Shown: one piece after another, positions 1 through 9,082 of the stretch
Layout: each line of letters begins with the position of its first letter
How positions within the stretch are numbered: the stretch's first letter is position 1
Position numbers and translations under genes: made by a program
Notes under the pieces: model-generated
The model's database searches: none
Told to the model about the DNA's origin: nothing
What the model saw: only the letters and a program-made list of their open reading frames with translations
NCBI GenBank assembly: GCA_014860665.1
Contig: JACZJI010000072.1
Span: forward strand, 1-48,515
Source: Bacteroidales bacterium
GTDB lineage: Bacteria; Bacteroidota; Bacteroidia; Bacteroidales; F082
Length of the DNA stretch: 48,515 nt
Direction of reading: 5' to 3'

Positions 1-2
1 AT

Positions 3-140
3 CCCAACGTGTTGATAGTAATGGAATCCGTACATAGCGGTAAAGAGAATCTTGCAAAAATTTTGAACGAAATCGCGTCGTTTGAAATCCTTGATGTGGA
101 TGATTTAAATATGGGAGCAAAAAAGATTTTGAAAAATTAG
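3..140 (+). CDS. C-terminal end of an unrecognised protein (5'-truncated)
   Basis: An open frame enters from the window edge and ends at TAG 138-140. The last 45 residues include NVLIVMESVHSGKENL and end in GAKKILKN. The stop is three bases before the next start, so it is probably co-transcribed with the glycosyltransferase that follows. I do not recognise the family from so short a tail. Its place at the head of a glycosyltransferase/methyltransferase run suggests a cell-surface polysaccharide function, but that is context only. Confidence 0.55.
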   Translation, partial: PNVLIVMESVHSGKENLAKILNEIASFEILDVDDLNMGAKKILKN

Positions 141-143
141 GGT

Positions 144-1337
144 ATGATGGCTTTGAAGATTATTTTTTGGGCTTTACTTTTTATCGTTTTCTATTCATAT
201 CTGGGATATGGTATTTTGCTTTTTGTTCTGGTTAAAATCAAAAGATTAATTTCTCCAGGTAAAAAGAATTTTAATCCAGATTATGAACCTGAAGTAACTC
301 TTTTCGTTGCTGCTTATAACGAAAAAGATTATGTGGATGCAAAAGTTGAGAACTCATATAATCTGGACTATCCTCAGGAAAAAGTAAAACAAGTCTGGGT
401 GACCGATGGCTCTGATGACGGAACACCGGAAATTCTAAAAAAGTACAAGGATAGAGGTGTTGAAGTGTATCATGAAGACAAACGCGGTGGTAAAATTGGA
501 GCTATGAATCGTGGAATGCAATTTGTGAAATCACCTATCACTATATTCTCAGATGGTAATACAGTTCTTGGCAAAGAGTCAATCAGAAGGATCGTTCAAA
601 TGTTTGCTAATCCAAAAGTAGGGTGTGTTTCAGGAGAAAAGCGTATTTTTAATAAAGAAAAAGATACTGCTGTAGGTACAGAAGGTGTTTACTGGAAATA
701 CGAATCGAAACTAAAAAAATGGGACGCTGAACTCTATTCTGTGGTTGGGGCCGCCGGTGAGCTTTTTGCAATAAGGACCGATCTTTTTCAACCAGTTGAA
801 AAAGATACTTTGCTTGATGATTTTATTATCTCACTGCGAATTGCAATGAAAGGAAAGACTATCCAATATGATCCGGATGCGTACGCAATTGAAAGTGCTT
901 CTGCCAGCGTAAAGGAAGAATTGAAACGTAAAGTCCGGATTGCAGCTGGTGGAATTCAATCGATTGTCCGTTTAAAGCCGTTACTCAATATTTTTAAATA
1001 CGGAGTTCTTAGTTTTCAGTATATATCGCACCGTGTTTTAAGATGGACGATTGCACCACTATCATTGCCTGTTATTTTCATGATAAATCTGTGGCTCTCA
1101 TGGCAGGCAGGATTCGACAATTTTACCAATTTATATACACTTTTGTTTTACGCTGAAATTCTTTTTTATCTACTAGCCATGTGTGGTTGGTATCTTGAAA
1201 ACAGAAAGATCAGTAATAAGATTTTCTTTATCCCATATTACTTTTTTGTCATGAATTACGCGGTTTTTGCAGGTATCAGAAGATATTTCAAAGGACAGCA
1301 AAGTGTGAACTGGGAACGGGCAAAAAGGGGGGCGTAA
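144..1337 (+). CDS. Membrane glycosyltransferase, family 2
   Basis: A processive-type GT2 enzyme that would transfer sugars from nucleotide donors at the inner membrane. Residues 5-30 form a membrane helix. The GT-A domain (about 45-290) shows FVAAYNEKDY at the start of the nucleotide fold, VTDGSDDGT, a DxD-like FSDGN, GAAGELFAIR, and TLLDDF as the likely base-containing ED-type motif. KRKVRIAAGG is at the place of the QxxRW motif of cellulose/hyaluronan synthases but lacks the Trp, so polymerase activity is uncertain. Two or three more membrane helices lie between about 300 and 385. Start codons at 144 and 147 are both possible. It sits three bases after the upstream partial gene and six before the beta-helix gene, which implies one operon for surface polysaccharide work. 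Confidence 0.85.
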   Translation: MMALKIIFWALLFIVFYSYLGYGILLFVLVKIKRLISPGKKNFNPDYEPEVTLFVAAYNEKDYVDAKVENSYNLDYPQEKVKQVWVTDGSDDGTPEILKKYKDRGVEVYHEDKRGGKIGAMNRGMQFVKSPITIFSDGNTVLGKESIRRIVQMFANPKVGCVSGEKRIFNKEKDTAVGTEGVYWKYESKLKKWDAELYSVVGAAGELFAIRTDLFQPVEKDTLLDDFIISLRIAMKGKTIQYDPDAYAIESASASVKEELKRKVRIAAGGIQSIVRLKPLLNIFKYGVLSFQYISHRVLRWTIAPLSLPVIFMINLWLSWQAGFDNFTNLYTLLFYAEILFYLLAMCGWYLENRKISNKIFFIPYYFFVMNYAVFAGIRRYFKGQQSVNWERAKRGA

Positions 1338-1342
1338 TTAAA

Positions 1343-3019
1343 ATGAAAGCAAGGATAACGATTATCGGTTTTTCTCTAATTTTTTCTCTCATCTTATGTG
1401 GGCCGGGCGATATCGTTGCACAAACATGCACCTTTTCTGTTGATTCTACTTCTCCATATATTGATGCTTTAAGCTCTCGCTTTCAATCGCTAAAACCTGG
1501 TGATACAGTTTGTCTTAAGGCTGGGAAATGGGATTATATTTATCTGAAAAACTTTCATGGAGCGGATGGGAAACCGATCACTTTTGTCAATTCCGGAGGT
1601 GCGATAATCATTAATACTCAAAATTATTTTGGAATTAAGATCGGAAACAGTTCTTACATAAATTTTCGTGGAAACGGCGATCCAAACATCCCTTATGGAT
1701 TTCAAATAGATTCTGTCGCCAAAGGTGCAGGAATGGGTATTGATGATTTAAGTACAAATATTGAAATCTCACATGTTGAGATTTCTCACACAGCCATCGG
1801 CGGTGTTTATGCAAAAACTGATCCTACTTGCGGAAATTATAGTGCCACGAGGGACAAATTTACGATGTACGATTTTTCATTCCATGATTGTTATGTTCAT
1901 GATGTTCCCAACGAAGGTTTATACATAGGAAATTCTCATTATACAGGGCAGTATCTTTACGGATGTGATACCACAGTTTATCCGCATGTGATGAAAGGTG
2001 TTCATATTTACAACAACATTATTAAAAGAACAGGATATGACGGAATTCAGGTAAGTTCTGCTGATTCTGACTGCCAGATACACGACAATGCTATTTATTC
2101 TAATTCGTATCAGGGCACATTGTATCAGATGTCAGGAATTATTATTGGTGGAGGAAGTAAATGTGATACTTACAATAATAAGATTATCAATGGCAAGGGG
2201 GATGGAATTGATGTGTTTGGTTTGGGCAATTATAAAATCTTCAATAATTTGATTGTCAACTCTGGTCAGAATTACTATCCCGATTCAGCATCATTACAAA
2301 AGCATGGAATTTATGTTGGTACAGATTCAACATCTGCTAATGCGCAGCTGGGTATTTACAACAATACTATTGTTAATCCCAAAAGTTTTGGCATCGACCT
2401 AAATAATTCCAAACTCTCTAAAATCAGTGTTATTAATAATCTTATTGTCCATCCGGGGAAATATGCGACAGACGGTGCTGGTTCTTTCATCAATAACGTT
2501 AACGGGAATTCAGGTAATATTGTAGAAAAGACCAATTACACCACTGATACTATTTCGAAAGTTAAGTTTATTAATCCAGATTCTTTAAATTATGACTTAA
2601 AAGCCTCCTCTCCTGCTGTAGATTACGGAACAGACCTTACAGCAGAAGGAATTACTTTTGATATTTTAAACAGATCCAGGCCATTTCACAACTATTTTGA
2701 TGCTGGTGCATACGAATCACATGATCCTTCGGTAGGAATTGCAAAATATCCGATAAATGATGTTCAAATTGCAAAAGTATTTCCGAATCCGGCTTCGCAA
2801 ATATTTCAACTTGAATTGATTATGAAAACAACTCAGAAAGTAAAAGTAAGTTTTTCAGATGCGATGGGAAGAACATTGTTTTACAGGCAATTTAGTTGCA
2901 TGGCGTTGCAGACATGTAATCAAGCCTTTGAAATTATGCCGTATACAGATGGGTGGTATTTTCTGAATATTTTTACTCAAAACGGAAAGACAAGTATTCC
3001 AGTGATTGTCCAACATTAA
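1343..3019 (+). CDS. Secreted right-handed beta-helix protein with type IX secretion sorting domain
   Basis: The protein of 558 residues begins with a Sec signal peptide (about 1-27, ending IVAQ). The body is a series of short strand repeats rich in Asn, Gly and aliphatic residues (HIYNNIIKRTGYDGI, YKIFNNLIVNSG, GIYNNTIVNPKSFGIDL), typical of pectate-lyase-like parallel beta-helices. Around 400-460 comes a segment of the choice-of-anchor type (SSPAVDYGTD, then FDAGAYES). The last 85 residues, from IAKVFPNPASQIFQ on, match a Por/T9SS type A sorting domain, so it should cross the outer membrane by T9SS and be anchored or released. Many family members bind or cleave polysaccharides; no catalytic triad can be assigned here. 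It lies between a glycosyltransferase and a methyltransferase in the same direction. Confidence 0.8.
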   Translation: MKARITIIGFSLIFSLILCGPGDIVAQTCTFSVDSTSPYIDALSSRFQSLKPGDTVCLKAGKWDYIYLKNFHGADGKPITFVNSGGAIIINTQNYFGIKIGNSSYINFRGNGDPNIPYGFQIDSVAKGAGMGIDDLSTNIEISHVEISHTAIGGVYAKTDPTCGNYSATRDKFTMYDFSFHDCYVHDVPNEGLYIGNSHYTGQYLYGCDTTVYPHVMKGVHIYNNIIKRTGYDGIQVSSADSDCQIHDNAIYSNSYQGTLYQMSGIIIGGGSKCDTYNNKIINGKGDGIDVFGLGNYKIFNNLIVNSGQNYYPDSASLQKHGIYVGTDSTSANAQLGIYNNTIVNPKSFGIDLNNSKLSKISVINNLIVHPGKYATDGAGSFINNVNGNSGNIVEKTNYTTDTISKVKFINPDSLNYDLKASSPAVDYGTDLTAEGITFDILNRSRPFHNYFDAGAYESHDPSVGIAKYPINDVQIAKVFPNPASQIFQLELIMKTTQKVKVSFSDAMGRTLFYRQFSCMALQTCNQAFEIMPYTDGWYFLNIFTQNGKTSIPVIVQH

Positions 3020-3028
3020 TTAAATATT

Positions 3029-3859
3029 TTGAAAAAGTTAATTAAAAAAATAGTACCATCAATTATTGGCAGAGCAATAAAGCAAGTCTGGTTAAGATTC
3101 CGTGGAGTTTATTATGCAGGTAGTCAATATGAATGTCCTGTTTGTGGTCATAAATTCCGAAAAATGCTTACAGGCGGGTTTGATTTACCCGTCATTACCG
3201 AAAAGAAGATTGTTGGTGGTGGACGAAGATTTAATGATGTGTGCCCAAGATGCCAAAGCACTGATCGTGACAGATTGGTTTATCTTTATCTGAAATATGA
3301 AAGTGATTTCTTTAAAGAGAAACATTTTGTGATGCATATTGCTCCAGAACCAGCTTTATACAATGTGTTTAAAAAAACACCGACTATAGATTATTATCCG
3401 GCAACAAAGTATGAAGAAGGTTTTTACTACGACGGAAATATTCAAAAAGAAGATTTACTGGAGCTTCAGCTTGAAAATGACACGTTTGATTGGGTATTGT
3501 GCAACCATGTATTGGAGCATATTCCTGATGATGCAAAAGCCATGAGTGAACTTTACAGGGTACTTAAACCCGGAGGAAAGGCAATATTGCAGGTCCCTTA
3601 TTCACTTGTGTTGGATAAAACATTTGAAGATGACTCTATTACAGATCCTAAAGAAAGGGAAAAAGCTTTCGGACAATTTGATCATGTTCGGATATATGGA
3701 AAAGATTATCCTGACAGATTGAGAAAGGCAGGCTTTGAAGTAAAGGTGGTGAAACAAAACTGGAATTTTTCTAATATTATTGATTTTAAGAGATTCGCTT
3801 TAAATCCGAAAGAAGAACTATTCCTGTGCTTGAAACCAAACAACGGTAATAAGAAATGA
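3029..3859 (+). CDS. Zinc-ribbon class I SAM-dependent methyltransferase
   Basis: Residues 30-90 hold four cysteines in two pairs (CPVCGHKF and CPRCQSTDRDRL), probably a zinc ribbon. After residue 100 comes a Rossmann methyltransferase fold with weak motif I and clear later motifs (DWVLCNHVLEHIPDD, ELYRVLKPGGKAILQVPYS). This architecture is frequent beside glycosyltransferases in Bacteroidota, where the substrate is presumed to be a sugar or polysaccharide; that is inference. The only start that keeps the conserved N-terminus MKKLIKK is TTG at 3029, nine bases after the previous stop; a later ATG at 3114 would lose part of the N-terminus. Its stop overlaps the next start as ATGA, implying translational coupling to the kinase. 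Confidence 0.78.
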   Translation: MKKLIKKIVPSIIGRAIKQVWLRFRGVYYAGSQYECPVCGHKFRKMLTGGFDLPVITEKKIVGGGRRFNDVCPRCQSTDRDRLVYLYLKYESDFFKEKHFVMHIAPEPALYNVFKKTPTIDYYPATKYEEGFYYDGNIQKEDLLELQLENDTFDWVLCNHVLEHIPDDAKAMSELYRVLKPGGKAILQVPYSLVLDKTFEDDSITDPKEREKAFGQFDHVRIYGKDYPDRLRKAGFEVKVVKQNWNFSNIIDFKRFALNPKEELFLCLKPNNGNKK

Positions 3860-5376
3860 TAAAAAGAATTTTGAAGAGAGGAAGTTTATTTTTTATCCTG
3901 TTTCTGGTCCTTGTTTCTAATCCATTAATGGCCAATCACGGGACCTATGAGACATCTGGTTCTCTTATGATATTTATAATACTTTCGTTGTTTTTTATTG
4001 TTTTACTTTTCTTTATGTGGGTTTTATACAGAAGACGAAAAAGAAAATTCGCACAATTAGTTTCCGATTTAGAGTTAAAGATTGAAAAGACAGAGAAATC
4101 CATTGAAGAAATTAAGCAGCATTCTGAGGAGATTGTTTCCAGAAAAAGGAAGATGCTGATTCAGGATAAGGAAGATTTGAAAAAGAACCTTAAATCAATG
4201 CAATCTGCTCTGGATTCAGCTCACGAAAGTGCCCGAAGAAACAGTGTTTTGCTTTCAAATATTAGCCACACTTTGCGAACCAACCTGAATGATATTCTAG
4301 GGTTTTCATATCTATTGGGAAACGATTTTGCGAAGAATGAGAGCACTGAGCTATACGAGTTCAGCGAAAATATAAGAAAAAGTGGTGATTCTCTGATGCA
4401 TCTGTTGAACAATATTATTGATATCAGTCGAATTGAAGCTAATACCTTTAATCTGGGGCTGCAAAATTGCGATATGTATGCTTTGATGGATGAATTAAAA
4501 GGGGAATTTGAACCTGTGGCAAAGCAAAAGGGCCTTCAGGTATTTTTTCAAAACGAAGACGTTCCACTCTTTTCTGCAGACGTTGAAGCGCTAAAACATA
4601 TTCTTACTAACCTTTTGGATAATGCTATAAAATATACAGACAGCGGATTTATAAAGGTTATTCATTGGGCTGAAAGTGAAAGAATTAATGTTTCTGTAAA
4701 AGACACAGGTATTGGCATTGACAAGGTTTATCAAGATGAAATATTTGAGCCATTCCGCAGACAGAGCCTAGGTTATTCTAAAACTACTTACCAAGGTGCC
4801 GGTTTGGGATTGCCTCTCGTAAAGCAAATGCTAGGATTGATGGGAGGAACTGTTGTGCTGGAATCTGAAAAAGCGAATGGAACTACAATCACAATAAGCA
4901 TTCCTCTTTCTAAACCAATATCTGAAAATCTTTCACCTGGAGGATTAAAAAGTACTGTTGATGAAAAGAAAAAGGACGTTCAGTTGAAACACGGTGTCAA
5001 CAAAGTTTTGGTTATCGATAATGATAAATTGAACAACATGCTCATTAAAAAGATGCTTGTCAAAGTTCCCAACTTAATTTTTGTTACTAATATAAAGGAA
5101 CTTAATAAGATAATTGAAAATAATGGGAAATCATTGGAACCATTCGATATAGTTATTCTAAACATTGATTTTATGAAAGAAAATGGAGGTGTTAGCTTGA
5201 AACAGGAATTGCAAAAAAGTAATCCTGTATTTAAGAAGACACCTTTTGTTGCGCTTTCAAATATTGAAGATATTGGACTTGATGAAAAGATGATCAAAGC
5301 TGGATTTAAAACCTACATAGATAAACCTATAAATAAAGAAAAGTTATTTAATACGATGAACACGTCGATAAATTGA
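3856..5376 (+). CDS. Hybrid sensor histidine kinase with degenerate H-box and pseudo-receiver
   Basis: Order: hydrophobic segments at 10-25 and 36-57, a coiled coil at about 60-130, HisKA with His138, HATPase (N box LLDNAIKYT at 253-261, G1 DTGIGI at 283, G2 GAGLGLPLVKQ at 314) and a C-terminal receiver (383-506). Two departures matter. The H-box reads SHTLRTN instead of SHEIRTP, so the acidic residue after His is Thr. In the receiver the phospho-acceptor position is Asn436 (DIVILNIDF against the usual DLILMDIQM), while the acidic pocket (IDND) and Lys490 remain. It probably senses through the short membrane region and may pass phosphate, if any, to the separate receiver just downstream. Start at 3856 overlaps the methyltransferase stop. 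Confidence 0.85.
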   Translation: MIKRILKRGSLFFILFLVLVSNPLMANHGTYETSGSLMIFIILSLFFIVLLFFMWVLYRRRKRKFAQLVSDLELKIEKTEKSIEEIKQHSEEIVSRKRKMLIQDKEDLKKNLKSMQSALDSAHESARRNSVLLSNISHTLRTNLNDILGFSYLLGNDFAKNESTELYEFSENIRKSGDSLMHLLNNIIDISRIEANTFNLGLQNCDMYALMDELKGEFEPVAKQKGLQVFFQNEDVPLFSADVEALKHILTNLLDNAIKYTDSGFIKVIHWAESERINVSVKDTGIGIDKVYQDEIFEPFRRQSLGYSKTTYQGAGLGLPLVKQMLGLMGGTVVLESEKANGTTITISIPLSKPISENLSPGGLKSTVDEKKKDVQLKHGVNKVLVIDNDKLNNMLIKKMLVKVPNLIFVTNIKELNKIIENNGKSLEPFDIVILNIDFMKENGGVSLKQELQKSNPVFKKTPFVALSNIEDIGLDEKMIKAGFKTYIDKPINKEKLFNTMNTSIN

Positions 5377-5420
5377 TGAAAATTGATAATTTAGTGCAAA
5401 CTTAAATCAGGACTTTAAAT

Positions 5421-5819
5421 ATGACAGAAAGCGTTACGCAGCGGCTCAGAGTATTAATTGTAGAAGATAATGATCTGAATGCAAAATTTGCAGAAATTGT
5501 ACTAAAGAAGTACAATATTAAAGCGGATTTTGCCACCAATGGGAGTCTTGCCATTGAAAAATTTCTGAAATACGATTATGATCTCATCTTGATGGATATC
5601 CAAATGCCGTTGATGAATGGAATTGAAACTACCGCCGAAATTCGGAAATATGAGAAGCAACTTTCTGTTGAAAAGCCGGTTGTAATTATTGCTGTAACAG
5701 CATTTGCCCTTGAACACGACCGCGAACACTGCCTTGAGAGTGGCATGAATGATTATCTCACAAAACCATACAAACCAGCCGAATTGATAAGTGCCATAAG
5801 AAAGCATTTTGAAATATAA
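5421..5819 (+). CDS. Single-domain response regulator (CheY-like)
   Basis: The 132-residue protein is one receiver domain without an output domain. All key positions are present: acidic pair in LIVEDND, phospho-acceptor Asp59 in DLILMDIQMP, Thr in AVTA, and Lys115 in LTKPYKP. It starts 44 bases after the kinase whose own receiver has lost the acceptor Asp, so it is the natural phosphate acceptor of that pair. Output is probably by protein-protein contact. Nothing in the sequence identifies the target; the adjoining surface-polysaccharide genes are one possibility. Confidence 0.88.
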   Translation: MTESVTQRLRVLIVEDNDLNAKFAEIVLKKYNIKADFATNGSLAIEKFLKYDYDLILMDIQMPLMNGIETTAEIRKYEKQLSVEKPVVIIAVTAFALEHDREHCLESGMNDYLTKPYKPAELISAIRKHFEI

Positions 5820-5984
5820 ATAACCGTTCATAAAATAAATATTTTGAGACTTTTAAAGATTAATTCTGAGTCCTTAAAATATTAACAAACCTGTGGAAAA
5901 CTAATTTATAAAGTTTATATATTATTGGACGGAAGTTTTTATTTTTACATATCGTTTTTTTTAAAGCAAAGTAAACTTATCATT

Positions 5985-7115
5985 ATGAAATTTATCATCT
6001 CAAGTACCGCACTATTAAAAAGTTTGCAAAAAATTAGCGGGGTGATGAGCTCCAGTAATACATTACCTATTTTAGAGGATTTTTTGTTCGAATTATCCCC
6101 AGAAAAGAAACTCAAAATAACTGCATCAGATCTGGAAACTACTATTTCTGTAGTTGTACAGGTTGATATGGCTGAGGATCCGGGAAAAATAGCTATCCCG
6201 GCTAAGATGCTTCTGGAAATTATGAAAACTTTCCCAGATATTCCTGTAACTATTTCTGTAAAAATGGATTCCCAGGAAATTGAACTAATGGCTGGTGAAG
6301 GAAAATATAAACTGATTGGTCATCCAAGTGATGAGTTTCCTCAGATTCCGGTAATGAGCGATACCGAAAGCTTGAAACTGGATGCTTCTTTGCTTGTAAA
6401 TGCTTTTAACAAAACGCTTTTTGCAACTGGGAATGACGAATTAAGGCCTGTTTTATCAGGTGTATATTGTGAAGTTAAAGAAGACAAACTTAATTTTATT
6501 TCCACTGATGCTCACAAATTGGTTCGCTATACCAGGCATGATGTAAAACCTGGAAAGAATATTTCATTTATTCTTCCTAAAAAGCCGCTTAACCATTTGA
6601 AAAACATTATGCCTGATGACGCTGATCAGGAAGTAGTGATGGAATACAATCAGACTAATGCCATGATTTTATTTGATGATATTTCTCTGATTTGTCGTTT
6701 AATAGATGGAAAATATCCAAATTATGAGGCTGTTATTCCGACACAGAATCCTTTTAAGCTGGTTATCAACCGAAAGAATCTTTTGAATGCACTTCGTCGC
6801 GTCGCCATTTTCGGAAGTAAGTCTACCCATCAGGTAAGATTTAAAATCTCTGGAAAAGAACTTGTTCTGACTGCTGAGGATATTGATTATTCAAGTGAGG
6901 CTAAAGAAAGATTGAGCTGCAACTACGAAGGCGATGATATTGAAATCGGATTCAATTCGAAATTTATGCAGGAAATATTAAACACATTAGAATCAGAAAA
7001 TATCGATGTGGAACTGTCTGCTCCTAACCGTGCTGGAATTATTATTCCTGACACAAACGATGCAGAATCAGAAGATCTTATCATGCTGATTATGCCTGTG
7101 ATGCTTACAAAATAA
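5985..7115 (+). CDS. dnaN: DNA polymerase III subunit beta (sliding clamp)
   Basis: Ring-shaped processivity clamp of the replicative polymerase. The 376-residue product has the three-domain DnaN layout. It begins MKFIISSTALLKSLQ and includes the typical LRPVLSGVYCEV and GKYPNYEAVIP segments; it ends LIMLIMPVMLTK, the form of the conserved C-terminus M-P-M-R/T-x. An upstream TTG at 5925 would add 20 residues absent from the family, so ATG 5985 is chosen. It is monocistronic, ending in a strong terminator. dnaA is not nearby, which is common in Bacteroidota. Confidence 0.97.
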   Translation: MKFIISSTALLKSLQKISGVMSSSNTLPILEDFLFELSPEKKLKITASDLETTISVVVQVDMAEDPGKIAIPAKMLLEIMKTFPDIPVTISVKMDSQEIELMAGEGKYKLIGHPSDEFPQIPVMSDTESLKLDASLLVNAFNKTLFATGNDELRPVLSGVYCEVKEDKLNFISTDAHKLVRYTRHDVKPGKNISFILPKKPLNHLKNIMPDDADQEVVMEYNQTNAMILFDDISLICRLIDGKYPNYEAVIPTQNPFKLVINRKNLLNALRRVAIFGSKSTHQVRFKISGKELVLTAEDIDYSSEAKERLSCNYEGDDIEIGFNSKFMQEILNTLESENIDVELSAPNRAGIIIPDTNDAESEDLIMLIMPVMLTK

Positions 7116-7129
7116 GAATCTCATAAAAT

Positions 7130-7161
7130 AAAAAAAGGAGGCTTTTGGCCTCCTTTTTTTA
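7130..7161 (+). terminator. Intrinsic terminator of dnaN
   Basis: GGAGGC-TTTT-GGCCTCC with flanking A and T tracts forms a stem of about twelve pairs followed by seven T, 15 bases after the dnaN stop. Confidence 0.9.
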
Positions 7162-7548
7162 TTTCTTTTTACCCCAAATTTCTATTAACCTGAATTCGGT
7201 ATAAAATTAATTTTTTGGAATTATCACTTCTATCAGGTTAAGTTTTCCTGACTGCTGTCAGACAGGCTTCCTGTCCTTAAAATAGACATAGTAAGGCTAT
7301 ATTTAAGGCAAAGTTAAGCCGGGGTTTATTCGTTTTTATTCGAATGAACTTCGAAGCAACCTCGAATGAACCTCGGTTTAATCATGGCTTTATTATGGCC
7401 TTGCTATAGAGCAGGTCCCTATGATTCGTAATTTTTCTGTAATAGGAAACCATAAATTGAAAACATTTGTCAGATTGAACACTCCAAATGCAGGATTTTT
7501 ATCAACTTCTTATCAAACGGGTCTCTGGCTTATATAAAACTCAGGTTA
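7162..7548. other. Gene-free stretch with 11-base periodic sequence
   Basis: No plausible reading frame. At 7330, 7340, 7351, 7362 and 7373 the trinucleotide TCG recurs, mostly as TCGAATGAACC-like units of 10-11 bases. Just before it GGC/AAGCC-type words recur more loosely. Convergent gene ends lie on both sides (dnaN and the thioesterase), so no promoter is needed here. Function unknown. Confidence 0.5.
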
Positions 7549-7989
7549 TTACTTTCTCAAAATACTATAAGCACATCGAGCCACAGCTACTGGCTCTTCC
7601 TGATGTTTCTGGAATAATTTGATATCCACGAGAATAATCCTTTTACCTGATTTAACCAGAACTCCTGTTCCATAAATATCTTCTTCCACAGCACCGTGAA
7701 GGTAATCAATACGCATATCTACAGTATTTATTTGATCATTTAAATGCGCAAGACTGAAAGCCACAATACCCCCCAAAGTATCTGCGATACTAGCTAGAAT
7801 CCCTCCATGCCATAACCCTCTTCTGAAATCGCCTACAAATATCTTCTGGAAAGGTACCTTTACTTCAACATGTCCTTCTTCAAGATGCTCTAAAACAATG
7901 CCCAATAGCTTATTCACAGGCATAGCATTTAACATTCCTTCCTTTATTAATGACAACCGTTGAGCTTTATCTGCAGTTGTTTCTTTCAT
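7549..7989 (-). CDS. PaaI-family hotdog thioesterase
   Basis: A 146-residue single hotdog domain. It shows WHGGILASIADTLGG, the HGG motif with the Asp expected of PaaI/YdiI-type acyl-CoA thioesterases, and the closing strand pattern VDMRIDYLHGA ... VKSGKRIILVDIKLF. It would hydrolyse an acyl- or aryl-CoA in the cytoplasm; the substrate cannot be read from sequence. The gene stands alone, facing dnaN and divergent from the glycosyltransferase at 8153. Confidence 0.85.
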   Translation of the reverse strand: MKETTADKAQRLSLIKEGMLNAMPVNKLLGIVLEHLEEGHVEVKVPFQKIFVGDFRRGLWHGGILASIADTLGGIVAFSLAHLNDQINTVDMRIDYLHGAVEEDIYGTGVLVKSGKRIILVDIKLFQKHQEEPVAVARCAYSILRK

Positions 7990-8125
7990 CTTAAATTGAT
8001 TTTGGATTTAACTCTACACAAAGTTCTAAATATTCTTTTATGTTTACATGAATAACGTAGAATAACCCTTAAAGATTGATTGGCTTTTAAATTTTATTAA
8101 GACCTGTTCTGACTTGTTCTTTTTG

Positions 8126-8133
8126 TACATTTG
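8126..8133 (+). promoter_or_regulatory. -7 promoter box for the glycosyltransferase at 8153
   Basis: TACATTTG matches the Bacteroidota -7 consensus TAnnTTTG and lies 19 bases before the start codon. There is no good TTG at the expected -33 distance, so the call rests on the -7 box alone. Confidence 0.45.
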
Positions 8134-8152
8134 AGCCTGAAAGATATTCACT

Positions 8153-9055
8153 ATGCCCACGGACACAATGAATTTTAAATCCCTAGAAATTGTAAAACAT
8201 TCTAAAAATCAGAATAATACATTTTCTCTTATTATCCCTAGTTGGAACAACCTTCCTTATCTAAAACTCTGTATAAGAAGCATTCGTGAAAATTCTCATT
8301 TCAAGCATCAAATTATTGTAGTAGTAAATGAAGGAAAAGATGGCACCCTGGAATGGATTCAATCTGAGGAAGATATTGATTATGTTTTTTCGCAGAAAAA
8401 CCTGGGAATTTGCTATGGTTTGAACGTATGCCGTCCTCTTATCGAAACAGATTATATCGTTTATATAAATGATGACATGTATCTGCTTCCGGATTGGGAT
8501 AAGATATTTTATGACGAAATAAAAGCGCTCTCTCACAGAGAATTTATGCTTTCTTCAACTATGATTGAGCCTCATAATACTAATAATCCATGTGCTATTG
8601 TTGGAGATTATGGGGACTCACTGGAGTCCTTTAAGGAAAAAGAGCTTCTTAAAACCTTTCGGGATTTTCAGAAATCTGACTGGTCTGGAAGTACATGGCC
8701 TCCCCTGCTTATTCCAACTGTCCTTTGGGATTTGGTTGGTGGTATGAGCGTTGAGTTTTCCCCGGGAATGTACTCGGATCCTGATCTGTCTATGAAACTC
8801 TGGCAGCTTGGAGTAAGGTATTTTAAAGGGATCAGTGCCAGCAGAGTTTATCATTTTGGGTCAAAATCGACCAAACGAGTCAAGAAAAACAGAGGAAAAA
8901 ATAAGTTTCTTCAGAAATACGGAATAACTTCGCGTAGTTTTACGCAGTATTATTTAAAACGGGGCGAAGACTTTAACGGACTTATACCTGAGCCAAAAAT
9001 TTCAGTTGTGGAAAAAAGTATAAACAAGCTGAAATTATTATGGCATAATCTTTAA
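8153..9055 (+). CDS. Glycosyltransferase family 2
   Basis: A soluble GT-A enzyme of 300 residues. The fold starts with FSLIIPSWNNLPYLKLCIRSI. The metal-binding DxD is in VYINDDMYLLPDWD, and a later acidic SDPDLSMKLWQLG helix is at the acceptor side as in rhamnosyl- and GlcNAc-transferases of this class. No membrane helix. ATG 8153 is the first start after the -7 box; ATG 8168 is an alternative. It stands 27 bases before a PatB-like gene with no evident functional link. Sugar and acceptor unknown. Confidence 0.85.
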   Translation: MPTDTMNFKSLEIVKHSKNQNNTFSLIIPSWNNLPYLKLCIRSIRENSHFKHQIIVVVNEGKDGTLEWIQSEEDIDYVFSQKNLGICYGLNVCRPLIETDYIVYINDDMYLLPDWDKIFYDEIKALSHREFMLSSTMIEPHNTNNPCAIVGDYGDSLESFKEKELLKTFRDFQKSDWSGSTWPPLLIPTVLWDLVGGMSVEFSPGMYSDPDLSMKLWQLGVRYFKGISASRVYHFGSKSTKRVKKNRGKNKFLQKYGITSRSFTQYYLKRGEDFNGLIPEPKISVVEKSINKLKLLWHNL

Positions 9056-9082
9056 TAATCAGGTCTTTATTGAAATAAATTT

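Noticed and set aside
5820..5984. Replication origin next to dnaN
   Set aside because: Only one weak DnaA-box-like word (TGTGGAAAA) is present, with no cluster, no AT-rich unwinding repeats of note and no dnaA.
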